Source: Seriola aureovittata (Eukaryota > Chordata > Actinopteri > Carangiformes > Carangidae). From it: DNA of 64,000 nucleotides. Location of the stretch: the NCBI RefSeq assembly GCF_021018895.1, contig NC_079375.1, positions 2,442,560 to 2,506,559 on the forward strand, read 5' to 3'. Positions 1-10,624 of this stretch are shown piece after piece. The position numbers were made by a program, and so were the translations under genes. Numbering within the stretch: the first letter of the stretch is position 1; each line of letters starts with the position of its first letter. The notes beneath the pieces are model-generated. The model did not search any database, was not told the DNA's origin, and saw nothing but the letters and a program-made list of their open reading frames with translations.

Positions 1-3000
1 TCAGTTCAGACTTTGTCATTAGAAGTTAAGCTCACATGACCAGGTAACTGGCCTAAACTGAGTTAGCTCTGTTGATGTTCTGATTTTGGGTCACATGCTG
101 GTTTCACTGCGTTTAGATTTTCAGACCAGTCTGTGGCAGGAGTTAATCTTCATTTCCATGTCAGTATAAATGTTTATGGCTGAATCTTCAAACATACAAC
201 ATTCAACATTTCAGGAGGATTCACTCACACTATCTATCTGACCTCTGACCTCTGAAAAATTGCATCAGCAGGATGGCTGCTCTGTGACTCCTGTACACGC
301 GGCTCTGTCCCGAGGGCTGATGGGATGTTTTCTAGCCTCTGTGGCCTGGTATCAGTGTCAGCATGTGCTGCTGTGTTCAGGCAGACGGGGAACAGTGAAA
401 CCTGCGAGTCCTGCCGGCTTTAAACCCGAGGTGGCTACAGCTCGGGTTTAATTAACGCCTCACCGACGCTCTGCAGGGTCGAGTCCTCAGAGGATGCTGC
501 ACCGCCGCACGTGGAGCGCAGAAATAATGTGGAGAAGATTGGATCCCTGCTGAGGATGAAAATTCAGAATGAATGTTTTATTCTCGCTCCGTAGCCACGC
601 AAAACAGAAACAAAGGGACACTTCAAGGATTCATGTGAAGGAAATCCAAAGACATTTTGTTCCCTGAGTGGCCTTTCCTTTTTTTTTTTCTCTGGACCCT
701 CCATCTTCTCTCCCTCCCTCTTCTCCTCTCTGGATGAATTATTTAACTGTTCTCCTCAGTGTAACCCCCCCCCCCCCCCCCCTGCGATCCCTCCATCGCT
801 CCATCTCTCTCTGCATCTCTGCTGGGCCAGGCCTCCCGTGCTGCTGCCAAGGACAGATGCAGAGCTGTGATGGGCTCTCGCTCTCCAGCACCAAGAACAA
901 AAGGAGCCAATAGGAAACATTTTATTACTGTAAAGCAGGAATCTGCTGTACCAGTCTAAACACCAGTGTTTCTAAATCTAACTGATCAGATGATGAAAAG
1001 ACCATCTCCGACTGAAAGTTTGTGGGAATGGTTTCTCTGAGTATTTACCTGAAATCTGCTGTATTTTTATGGTTTGGCTAATTCACAAAATAAATGTTGA
1101 CACAGCTAAGAGCTATGTAAAAGCATTAGCATTATTGATCCTGCACTTGATTTAACGGGGTAAAGGAAGGTTGTAATAACAAGACATTTTGTGTTCTATT
1201 TCACTGTTGCATTTCTCTCGGTCTGGCTCCAGCTCGGACAGCGAGGAACCTGGTGGATCCTGGATGATGAAATGTCCTGCACAGCAAACACGGCAGCGGG
1301 AGGATTCATCTCTTAGACCTGGTGAGGCAGCCTCAGTGCTCATCCAGGAGTCACTGCACACCTTCCTCCACATGCTGAAAACCACCTCATCAGACAACAC
1401 CTCCACCCCCCATGTTGGTGTTTCATTAAAAAAAAAACACACACACACAAACCTTGAGCACTGCAGATGATCTTCGATCTCAAAGTCACAAATTCATAAC
1501 AATGACACGGACCTTCAAAACCAAACATGCTCGGGACACGTCGTAAAAGCTGCTTGCTGAGCGGCTTCACATGATCCCTCATAGCCTAGTCCTTCACACC
1601 CCTCTATCTGAGTGAAAGAGGAATTAAAGCTGTTCAGGAAATCAATAATCAATGCTTCAGCTGCTCCAGAGGGGCCTGCGTTTGCGTTATTGCACAATCA
1701 GACAGACAGAAATTCATGTTTGATATCAAAGATTTCTGCCCTGGACGACCATCTTGTGTCACGGTAACAATAGCAGGTCTCAGGGGTTTTGTTTCTGAGC
1801 CCCAAAACCAAAACCAAAACCCCTGGTCTGCTTCGGCAGGGCTGGACCCTCTGGACGAGATGCTCCACCAGACTGTGGCGGTACGTCGGGTACCTGAGAG
1901 GTCGCATGATGATTTATGCCGGTGCGTCAGATTGATATGTTTATCCTGGTGTTTATGCTGAATCGTTGTATCTGGTGAACTGTAAGTGTCAGTTCAGCGG
2001 CAGTAGCTCCGTCCTCTGGGAGCCGACAGCTGGAGTCATTTTTCATGTGGCCGGAGATGCAAGCAGCTTGATTCATGACGGCTTTAAGTCAGCGAGTGTC
2101 TCTGTAGGGTGAACCACAGGAGGGCGTGTTCACGTGTTTGTCTCATGAAGGTTAACAGACACCATAATAACCTCACCTCCCATCCAACCGCGGTCACACA
2201 CACACACACACTGGGATTCTCCATGAAGGTGTATTTAGGTCTCTGCTGCTTAAAGATGAGATGATTCAAAATGATAACTGCTGCCAGTAAAAACCTGATG
2301 GGAACAGTTTCAGCTTGAACATAGAAAGTAAAACCCTTCCAGTGGAAATCCAGTGTTTAACCTTGTTAACATCCACATGATGTTTTTAATATGATACAAG
2401 ACATATGATGAGAGAAATAATCATCAACACCATGACTGAGTGTTTCCACCTTGAACTGCAGTGAACCAATGACAATGTCATAAACACAGATTCAGACAGC
2501 CAGGGTTTCATACGTCACAAACCTCAGGAACCAATCCTGTCAACTTGTGGGTATGGGGGGCGGGGCTAAATAAACCCTAAACCTTGTCAGAACAGAGAGA
2601 GAGAGAGTTAGCATTAGCACAATCACTAACACTGTGTCAGCCAGTCAGTTACAAGCTAACAAACAATATGAACAAATTAATAAAGGTACATACAATCGCT
2701 AGAAGTATTTAAGGTCTTTAGGGTATTTAGTGAGAAAGTGAAAATGTCTTGAGCTTGTTTTCACCACAGACTTTATTCAGCCATCTAACCAAAAGCCCAG
2801 AGACTCAAGGACAAGGGAACAAGAAGTGTTAAATGCTAACAAATGTCCAGGTTTTAGTTTTTAGTGTCTTGTAAAACTATCATAAAATGTGAGCGAGTGA
2901 ACGCCGCTCACATTCACGTTCATCATTTGTAAACTGATTCATTCAGTTCAGCGTTCACGTGTTTATGCACAACACTGCATATTATATTACATCATATTAT

Positions 3001-4357
3001 TAATCATATCATATTTCTCTCTTCCCTCTGCCAGAATCTGTTCAATATGATTTGAATAAAAAATGACATTATAAAAAAGCAACAGTAAGTCTGGATTATC
3101 CACTGACCTAACAAACTTAATATCAACAATTCCTGCCGTAGAAAGTGGGTGTGGACAAATACACTGAATTTATAAATGCTTAATGTGTTTTTACTGTGTA
3201 AACTAGCATGAGTTTTAGCTCTGTCTTTGGTCTCCACCAGCTTGTGAAGGAAATCTCTGGCTCTTTAGCTCCACCACGATCACCAGCTGCCCTCTGATGT
3301 GAAGTGAAGTGGATGCTGACCCAGGGTGGACGGGGGGAGGACCAGACCCATCAGCAGTGATTGTGAGTCTTCAGCAGGTCTCATGTCCAGTATCATGTTT
3401 ATTAGTATTCACCTCAGGGAACGTGCTGAACTCCGAGCGGAGAGCCGAGCGCTGAGCAGCCGTCATGTAACAGGAACCACACTGCTCTGAAGATGCTTTC
3501 TCTAAAATTTAGTGCTGATGTCAGGAATTCTTCTTCCTGCTCGTCCTGCCGTTCCGTTGAAACCGAATCTCTTTTCCTGGAGGTCTGAGAGCAGGCAGAG
3601 TTTTGTCAGACATGAAAGGCCAGCAAAATCTGTGAAGCTGTTTCCTCCTCAACCAACAAACGAATCACGGCCCAGGTGTACACCTGGACTCTCCTACAAT
3701 CCTCAAATATTCCCATAATATTTTTTCTAAATAATTCTCTTAAAATGCCTTTATATAGTTTATATCACTAAAAATCCAACTTAGCTTACAAATTTTAACA
3801 GTGATCCGTCGGTGATCCTCCATCACCATCAAACAGCTGGTTGAACTGGGACACTCCCAGTTTTGATTATGAGTCTCTGCAAGAAGGTGCAGCTGAGGGA
3901 AAATGAATAAATTATAATTATAATAATATATATATAAAAAAAAAAGCTTAACAAATGTTTCTTGATGAAAAAAACTGTGATTTTTGTTTTTTTCATCTTC
4001 TTCATTACCATCGTAGTCACTTCCAGATGTGTCTCCCTTTGTGTCTTTTAACCTTGTGTTATGAAAGTTGGATGAAGCGGATGAATAAACCATGCAGGCC
4101 ACATCATGCAGATATAATACAACGCCTGTACCGGCTTCAATTATTCACCAGCTGGAACTCTGACAGAGACCCTTCTACTCCACAGAAAACCAAATCACTC
4201 AGTGGGTTACACCGTCTGCCTGAGTAAACAGGAAGTACGCACATACCTGTGATCCATAGCGGGACTTGTGTTCACTCGGCAGAAATGTCTCACTCTGAAC
4301 TTTCAATGAAAAACATGAACGCTACATAATGAACAGTTTTATTTTGAAATTCAGAGA
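1..4357. other. Gene-free upstream region
   Basis: Apart from the C18 run (765-782), short AC/GA runs near 1435, 2190 and 2595, and AT-rich drift near 3920, nothing was recognised. The short open frames lack domain or composition signals of genes. In other vertebrates another gene lies upstream of KCNQ3, but no exon of it was seen here. Confidence 0.5.
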
Positions 4358-4935
4358 TGTTTTTATTCCTCTGCCCTGGCGACAGTCGGAGACGGAGCCA
4401 TATTGTTTTCGTGTTGTCCATACATACATGGACACTGTCTCAATAAGGCCTTAACAGTCACTTGGACTCAATGATGAACTGATTATGTTGGTCAAAGGTC
4501 AAAGGTTATGGTCATGGTGACCTTTACAATCTTGATGTCGGCCTTGTGAACGCAATATCTTGAGAACTCCTAGAGGTTGTCCCTTCAAAATTGTCAAAAA
4601 CAAACACTTGGACTCAAGTACGAACTGTTTAGATTTTGATGGTCAAAGGTCAAAGGTCAAGGGTGTACTGTCCTCACAAAACATGGTTTTGGCCTTGTGA
4701 ATACAATATCTCCGTAACACCTTGAGGGAATTTCTTCAAATTTGGTAAAAACATTCACTTGGACTCAAGGACAAACTGATTAGATTTTGGTTGTCAAAGG
4801 TCAAAGGTCAAGGTCACTGTGACCTCAGAAAACACTTTTTAGCCATTACTCTTCACACAGTAATTATGACAAAATTTCACACAAATGGTTCAAATTTTAT
4901 ATGACTCTGGATAAACAGGGATGTGGGAGGTGAGT
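4358..4935 (+). repeat. Hormone-response-motif repeat (local family A), longest copy
   Basis: Interspersed repeat whose other copies are at 14834-15130 and 32701-33190. It starts with TTTTTATTCCTCTGCCCTGG and GACAGTCGGAG and ends near AAACAGGGATGT. Inside, a ~150-base unit beginning CTTGGACTCA occurs three times (4461, 4607, 4758). Each unit brings GGTCAAAGGTCA direct repeats, and two carry a GGTCAnnnTGACC palindrome: a perfect-core one at 4509-4523 and a perfect consensus ERE at 4811-4825. No ORF. The class of element is not known to me; it is a family seen often in fish genomes. Confidence 0.7.
4798..4825 (+). promoter_or_regulatory. DR1 and consensus estrogen response element, adjacent, within repeat family A
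   Basis: Bases 4798-4810 read AGGTCAAAGGTCA, the consensus DR1 bound by RXR heterodimers, HNF4 and COUP-TF. Bases 4811-4825 read AGGTCACTGTGACCT, a perfect palindromic ERE. A second perfect DR1 lies at 4647-4659. Function is not shown; the sites come with the repeat and lie about 5.5 kb upstream of kcnq3. Confidence 0.55.
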
Positions 4936-5019
4936 CTATTTTTAAAAGTATATGACAGTTATTCAATTGTTGGATATATATTATATATATATAAATATTT
5001 TCAACAGTGTCTGTTTATT

Positions 5020-5190
5020 TGATTATTTGTCAGCAGGATTACACAAGAAGTACTGAACTGATTTGCACCAAACTTGGGGGAGGGACGGGTCATGGGTCAG
5101 TGACAGGCCCATTAAATTTTGGTGCAGATCCTGTTAAAGGGGCACATCCAGGAACTTTTTGAACCCTTTCTTAACATTTGCGAGATTTTT
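5020..5190 (+). repeat. Interspersed repeat with ACCAAACTTGG...ATTAAATTTTGGTGC
   Basis: The block with GAACTGATTTGCACCAAACTTGG, GACGGGTCATGGGTCAG and CCCATTAAATTTTGGTGCAG resembles a repeat met often in vertebrate genomes. No ORF or clear ends were seen. It directly follows family A. Confidence 0.45.
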
Positions 5191-5527
5191 CAACATTTAT
5201 ATCAGTTTCTCAGAAAATAATCAGACATATTAATGATATTGACTTTTGAGTTTGTGCAATGTGCAAATCTGATCCGCATCTGTTTGTGTGGACTGTGTCA
5301 GAGCTGCTGTGAACCAGAGGACGGCCTCGTACGACAGCCCACATCCGCAGTCAAATTATTGCTTTTTCAATTACAGACTCGTTCTGCCGTTTTTCATCCA
5401 GATAATTAGTCAAATCCTCCGACCGCCAACGATTAAGTAGAAATACTAAAGGCCACCAAGACACGCAATCAATCTATTTTAAGATTGCTCTGTTCTGTTC
5501 TTCTGGGCAAATCCTGCTGGGTTGAGT

Positions 5528-5529
<2 letters not shown>

Positions 5530-5570
<41 letters not shown>

Positions 5571-5585
5571 TGTGTGTGTGTGTGT
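5530..5585 (+). repeat. (TG)n microsatellite
   Basis: A TG tract interrupted once by TA. It produces cysteine/valine or histidine/threonine frames that are not genes. Confidence 0.9.
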
Positions 5586-5689
5586 TTTGTGGTCTAACAG
5601 AGGATTTTATTTCTTGGAAAGAACTGGACTGAATCTTTGTTCTCAGTGTTTTAATTATCATTGCGTTGCCACTTTATTACTTTGCCTGA

Positions 5690-5859
5690 AATGTGTAAAT
5701 TCCATTATATGTCTATTATTGAGGTTGCTAGTTGTAATATAATTCAATATTTCGCAAAAAAATTAGTAAAACCCCCAAAAAGTTGTAGTCATCTCATGAC
5801 CCCTCAGATTTATCTAGTGACATTTCAGAGGGATCTGACCCTGAGGTTGGGAACCACTG
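5690..5859 (-). mobile_element. hAT-type relic ending in CAGTGGTTCCCAACCT
   Basis: On the minus strand from 5859 the sequence starts CAGTGGTTCCCAACCTCAGG and goes on with GGGTCAGATCCC and GGGGTCATGAGATG, the terminal sequence of a widespread vertebrate hAT family. Only one end is seen, so the inner boundary is approximate. Confidence 0.55.
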
Positions 5860-6988
5860 ACTGTATATAAACAGTAAAATGCTGCTGAAGCATTGATGCA
5901 GTATTAATCTATTATGTATTATAATTAAATGTTTCTGTAGGTGCTTTACTTTTGATACTTTAAATACAGAATAACACATCATGTGACTTCCAACAGTGAT
6001 AAGAGCTGCTACACAAAGACATGTGATCGACTGATTAAATAGTTTGTGCTTTTAAGTTCATTAATAATCCTTCTTAATATTAGTATTTAGAGTTAATGTG
6101 ACATATACAGACTGAACACGGAGTCTCTGCAGCTCCTGGTTCTCTGGTTCATGTGAAGCGAGTCCTCTGCAACCTGTGGGATTTGACTCATTGATATTCG
6201 CTGCTGACGCCTGCCTCTGCTTTCAAATGAGCTTCAGAGACGCTGTAAAGAATTAACCAGCTCATGTTCTTTTTTTTCTTTTTCTTTTCCTCTAAACCTT
6301 TTGAATGTAAAAACCTCACGTGTTGAGAGTCAGGAACTTCTCAGACCACAACATCTCAGATAACCAGATTACACAGTGGAAAACATGATGACATCACGTT
6401 TCTATAGTTTTAAAAATTATGTTTTTGGTGCATGTATTTGCTCATTATCAAAATTGATTGTTATTCAAATTAAAGTAGAAAACTTCCCCCTGGTAAATGG
6501 AAAAATTGTTTAAAAAAAATATTAATTTGCCATTACATTAAGATGCATTTGACTTGAGGCAGCTACATAATAATAATAATAATAAAAATCATCAGAATAT
6601 TTGTATGATATCTTTGCTCTTAGTAGCAGTAAGAGGACCCTTCTTTTTTATTAAACTATCATTATCAATAGTGTTATTATTATTATTATTACTGTAGTTG
6701 GTAGTTGTAGTATTTTTTCATATTAAAAGTCTGTATGTTATAATAATCATTTCATTCAATAATTTATTACTGTATATGTTTCCTGCAGGCTCCGTTTGTT
6801 CTTTATACTTTTAGCTTTTTATTTTTCCTTCCTTTTTATTTAATAATAATATATATTTTTGACCAAAAATCCCTGTTTTAATTGTGAACATTTTTATATC
6901 TAGATATTTATATTTTATATTTCCCAGTGCACATTTTGGATTGCGCTTTTTTTTTCTTTGTATTTTTATTTACGTTTGGATGGCGTCA
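5860..6988. other. AT-rich gene-free stretch
   Basis: Holds short (TAA)n runs near 6566 and (TTA)n near 6672 and long T-rich segments. No gene or clear element was seen. Confidence 0.5.
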
Positions 6989-7440
6989 CTACCTGTGTTG
7001 ACTGGCTCCACGTGGAAGATAAAATGTTATATGAGCGAAGTGATTGGACGGATAGATGTCGTTTAAAATTTCAAATGTTATTTCTTTAGGCAGGACTGGA
7101 AAGGGTAAAAAACGTTTTCTTATTTTCTTCTCTTCATCACTGTATTCTTGAAGAACGTGTTTAGGGTAGTATTGAGCTGATGTTGCATTTCTAACAAACT
7201 CATTGGTGAACTGCTTGCTACTCAAGTTGACACCATCAATACAGAGTTGCCTCATTTCTGATACAATGTTAGAGTGCACCAAAATCTGTTGAATCATTGT
7301 TTTGAGAGGACTATCACCCTCCTCATCCATCAAATGGGTTACAGCCCATACTCCTTTTTCCATCCATGTTCCCAAAAACAATGATTTCCTGTTAGTCAAA
7401 ACACACCTGTTGCTCCACAGTGGTGTAAGTGTGTAAAATG
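6989..7440 (-). mobile_element. L1-type LINE relic, C-terminal part of ORF2
   Basis: On the minus strand an open frame continues upstream of its first usable start into PLWSNR, followed by LFLGTWMEKGVWAVTHLMDEEG in pieces (W..KGV..V..L.DE.G) and later F.ILNDIYPSNHF. This order (PLW.N, then a W..KGI...L.. segment, then ...IL..IYP) is the hallmark of the region behind the reverse transcriptase in fish L1/Tx1-like LINEs. Only about 150 codons are left; the reverse transcriptase and endonuclease are absent, so this is a truncated, dead copy. It abuts an oppositely oriented LINE relic at about 7445. Confidence 0.75.
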
Positions 7441-7499
7441 ATGCTTGTATTATCAGTTCAGTAAAGAAGAACTTGCCGGTGGAAATCCGATGGTTTCAC

Positions 7500-8335
7500 A
7501 GGCAGTTTGTTTAGATCATAATCACGTCGCAGTGCAAAATCACTTGTCCATCTTAAATGAATGTTTAGATGCCATAAATGCCTGGATGACTGTCAACTGC
7601 CTTCATATGGGGTCGTTGAGTGGTTGTGTTCAGCACAACCTTTGTAATTTAGGTGTCATTTTCAACCAGTCATGATCATTGATCATTGATAATCATGTTT
7701 CATGTTTCTTCTACTTAACGAACATCGCGAAACTGAGATCTGTGGTGACCATGGCCGAGTAGATGATTATTCATGCTTTTATTTCTACTCGTTTAGACTA
7801 TTGTAATGCACTTTTTTACCTGTCTGAATCAAACCTCTCGTCTCCAAACCATCCAAAATGCAGCTGCCCAGCTTTTAAACAGAAATAACAAGAGAACACA
7901 CATGAAACAGTTTTATCATCCCTCCACTGGCTCCCCATCAAATTCAGCATCCATTTTAAAATACTGGTGCTCACCTTTAGAGCCTTGCATTGGTCAAACA
8001 CTTCAATATAATGCTGACCTCCTCCCCCCCTTACACGACAAATCAGGCTCTCAGGTCTTCTGAGCAAAAATTACTGACCGAGAGGCAACCATGCCTTTCA
8101 AGCCATTGCTCCTAAATTATGGGATGCTCTCCACTATCCCTGCAATCTATAGGCTCCTGTGATGGCTTCATGAAGCAGCTGAAAACTTTTATTCAGAGGC
8201 TTTATTTGAATACCTCCTCCTTCTATTGTGTGGCTATTTATTTACTGTACTGCTTTTGTCATATTTCTTGAACTTGTGTATGTTTTATGATGTAAAGGAC
8301 TTACTTCTCTTTAAACCACTGGAGGCGTTTTATTT
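7500..8335 (+). mobile_element. L2/CR1-type LINE relic, end of the reverse transcriptase ORF
   Basis: Pieces in order on the plus strand match the 3' part of an L2/CR1-like reverse transcriptase: HLSILNECLDAINAWMTVN (near 7540-7600), NLGVIFNQS (about 7645), NIAKLRSVVTMAE then a stop, IHAFISTRLDYCNALF (about 7770-7820), RLQTIQNAAAQLLNR (about 7845-7890) and an AIAPKLWDAL-like piece (about 8105-8135). At least one internal stop and several frameshifts separate the pieces, so it is dead. A duplicated GATCATT motif at 7672-7690 marks later damage. Confidence 0.8.
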
Positions 8336-9089
8336 TAGTCAGCGGGTAATGTAAACTAGGGGAGACTGGGGATGGCTGTATCATGGGTCAGTTGGTTGTA
8401 AACACTTCCAATTTCTCCAATAAGGAACAAGTTACAAATCACCTGGTTCACTCTGTACCTGCTCAATTTAGCTGTTTACCAACCGCCATTAAGCAACAGA
8501 AGAAGAACTAAGTCCTTATTCCACCTCTCTATGTTTTTTTTTGTTATTGTTAAAATTGGTTTAATTACATTTGAAACATAAAAACAGGCGCTTGTAGGTT
8601 ATTTCAGAAATACTCAGTAACCTACAGCTTGAGGTATTTCTGAATATAGGCTGAGTAAAATCTTTACTCTTTTCACAAATGGAGCATGAGTTTTGAAATT
8701 AAAATCTAATTTCTTTTTAATTCATTTTATGATAATTGTTCCTGTGTAACCATGGCTCTGTGTGTGTACATTTCTGTTTGTATTGTATATTCTTTAGGTC
8801 ACAGATGTCAGTAAATCATTAGGCCTGTTGAACCAGGCTTTTCTTCTTCCTGCCTGAACCTGCTCCACATTTTATTTACTGTTGAGCTCATAAATGATCT
8901 TCTAAAGGTTAATGTTGTCATGGCAACTATGATAATAACTGATAATGAAACAGTCACTGGGTCCATTGTGTTTAATTGGACATTCTCATAGTTTGATACT
9001 TTAAGGCTTCATTTTGTTTGAATGCGGGACTTTTAATTGAAATTATTTACTTATTTATTTCTATTTATGTAAATTAGTATTTGTGTTAA
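8336..9089. other. Gene-free stretch
   Basis: AT-rich, with a possible old repeat near 8358-8400 (AGGGGAGACTGGGGATGG). Nothing else was recognised. Confidence 0.4.
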
Positions 9090-9263
9090 ATTATGCGTGT
9101 GTCTCTTTGTGTCGTGCGCGTACATGTGTGCATGACTGTGTATATTAATTTGTGGCGCGCGCCTCTTCTTGCACCTGTCTGTGTTTACCTGCCTGCTTTC
9201 CTCCAGAACAAGTCAAGGTATATACTGTCCCTTTCTGCTCGTGCACGCATACCACCAGCCTAC

Positions 9264-9300
<37 letters not shown>

Positions 9301-9560
9301 TGAGAATGTGCGCGCACGTCGCGTCTGCGTTGCCGGCGATGAAAGACTGATTCTCTCTCTCTCTCTTGCTTCTCCTCCGCTTCAGTTACAGTATCGACGT
9401 CCTTCTCGCAGCAGCTCCGCTCTCCATCCTCCGTCTCCACCCTCCTCCTCCTACTCCTCCTCCTTCGCCGCCGCCGCCTCAGCATCACTTCCTCTGCAGG
9501 TGGATGAGGCTGGAAGCCCCGGAGACAAGAGCCATGCCCGGGATCCGCTGCTGGTAAGGC
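9090..9560 (+). promoter_or_regulatory. Second CpG-rich block with pyrimidine tract upstream of kcnq3
   Basis: A GC-rich, CpG-containing block (gcgcgcgcc near 9154, cgcgcacgtcgcg near 9310, cgccgccgcc near 9470) includes a (GT)n tract (9264-9297) and a (TC)n tract (9351-9367). It ends with ATG codons at 9504 and 9534 and a strong splice donor CTG|GTAAGG after base 9553. It may be the distal promoter with a noncoding first exon, or an alternative first exon of kcnq3. Long frames here are driven by the repeats and the C-rich composition and are not called as genes. Confidence 0.35.
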
Positions 9561-10179
9561 TCGGTGCAGCTGCTTGGAGCCGTTGTTGTCTTTGTCTTTT
9601 CTCCTATAGGTGTCTCTTTTATCTGGTGTGTGTGCGAGAGAAGGAGGCAGCGGAATGCCAGGTCTTTGTCTCTCTGCTGTGTGTGTGTGTGTGTGTTTTG
9701 TAGGTGGTGGTGGGTGGGAAGAGGGGTGTTTGGCAAGTGGGCAATTGTTGCTTGATGCTGCTGTGGGTTTGAAACAGAGTGAGTGATTGACAGGTTTCAC
9801 GATCCGCAGAAATCAGGTGTTTTTTTTGTTTGTTTTTTTTTTTTTACTTCATGTCGCGTAAAAAGCCTGTGATGTTCCTACAATACTGGACTCAAACGCG
9901 TCTGTGGTGCTTCACAGGGACTTTATCCGACTTTGTGGTGGTTTCAGCTACTGTGTTTTGTCTCTGTAGCGTTCCAGTGCTGCTCTAATCACGAGGGCGT
10001 GTTTTTGTGCGATTTTTACGCACAGTGTTTTCTAAATTTCCTGCCAGATTTCTGCTCTCTGCGCCAGATGCCAATGGTTTCCCCAAAATTAGACATGTAA
10101 CCTTCTTCCTCTCTCCTCCTCTGCTCCTCTCTGTCTCCCTCCGTCCCTCCTCCTTTTTTTAAAATCTATTTTCCAGTCA
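9561..10179. other. Spacer between the two CpG-rich blocks
   Basis: This stretch holds a short (TG)n run near 9680-9695, T-rich homopolymers near 9818-9845 and a pyrimidine-rich tract near 10100-10160. No coding exon or recognisable element was seen. If the donor at 9553 is used, this would be part of a 5' intron or of an alternative intron 1. Confidence 0.4.
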
Positions 10180-10222
10180 GACTTCTGAGCACCTCCCTTC
10201 GCGCCGGGGACCACATCCTTAA

Positions 10223-10336
10223 ATGACCCGCGGCTGAGGAGGGGGTGTCTCCGGATCCAGCGCTCGGATCATGGCATGCTGCCCACACCGGGCATCCAGC
10301 ACTGACCATGGGGCTCCGGTCCAGAACCGTCGCTAG
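10223..10336 (+). promoter_or_regulatory. Cluster of three upstream ORFs in the kcnq3 5' leader
   Basis: Three AUGs lie within 85 bases upstream of the kcnq3 start, none in its frame to completion. The first (10223-10237) is a five-codon minimal ORF including its stop. The second (10271-10336) has G at +4, runs 22 codons including its stop and overlaps the kcnq3 start in another frame. The third (10276-10305) is nine codons plus a stop, and its TGA ends two bases before the kcnq3 ATG. Such an arrangement is known generally to lower or gate translation of the main ORF. It matters only if transcription starts upstream of about 10220, which the sequence cannot prove. Confidence 0.5.
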
Positions 10337-10624
10337 CGGCTCGGAGGATCACAAAAAGCCCTCTTCCGGCGTTCCTCCCGGGGACTTACTGGACCAAGGC
10401 ACCGGGGGAGCGGACAAGGATGGCGCCCTGCTCCTGGTGGCTTCGGGCAGGGATGACTTCAAGCGGGGCTCTCAGGGCATCGGCATCGGGCTGCTGGCCA
10501 AGACCCCCCTGAGCTACACCCGGCCGGTGAAGAGGAATAACATCCGCAAGAGGAGGATCCAGAACCTGATCTACGACGCGCTGGAGAGGCCGAGAGGATG
10601 GGCGCTGCTCTACCACGCGTTCGT
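10308..10624 (+). CDS. kcnq3: KCNQ3 (Kv7.3) voltage-gated potassium channel subunit, first coding exon
   Basis: This exon encodes 105 complete codons plus two bases of a valine codon. They form the cytosolic N-terminus of the Kv7.3 subunit, which co-assembles with Kv7.2 or Kv7.5 in the neuronal plasma membrane to carry the M-current that restrains repetitive firing. Recognition rests on MGLRSR at the start, [10 protein letters not shown] (residues 34-43), GLLAKTPLS (61-69), RPVKRNN (72-78) and [17 protein letters not shown] (88-104), all closely like vertebrate KCNQ3 and distinct from KCNQ2/4/5. The exon stops just before the S1 helix. The start ATG sits in ACCATGG, an ideal initiation context; an in-frame extension upstream begins only with GTG. 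The exon ends in GT|GTGAGT, the donor and phase used in KCNQ genes. A basic cluster (residues 75-83) precedes the membrane domain. Exon 2 and later exons were not recognised in the window, so only the first exon is annotated. Confidence 0.95.

Noticed and set aside
5485..5742. Cysteine/valine-rich frame
   Set aside because: Translation of a TG microsatellite.
7445..7675. 76-codon frame as a real gene
   Set aside because: It is the in-frame part of a broken L2-type LINE reverse transcriptase.
9152..9800. Long overlapping frames of 183 and 195 codons on both strands
   Set aside because: They are built from GT/CA, CT and CCT/CTC repeats and have no domain; the region fits a CpG-rich promoter.
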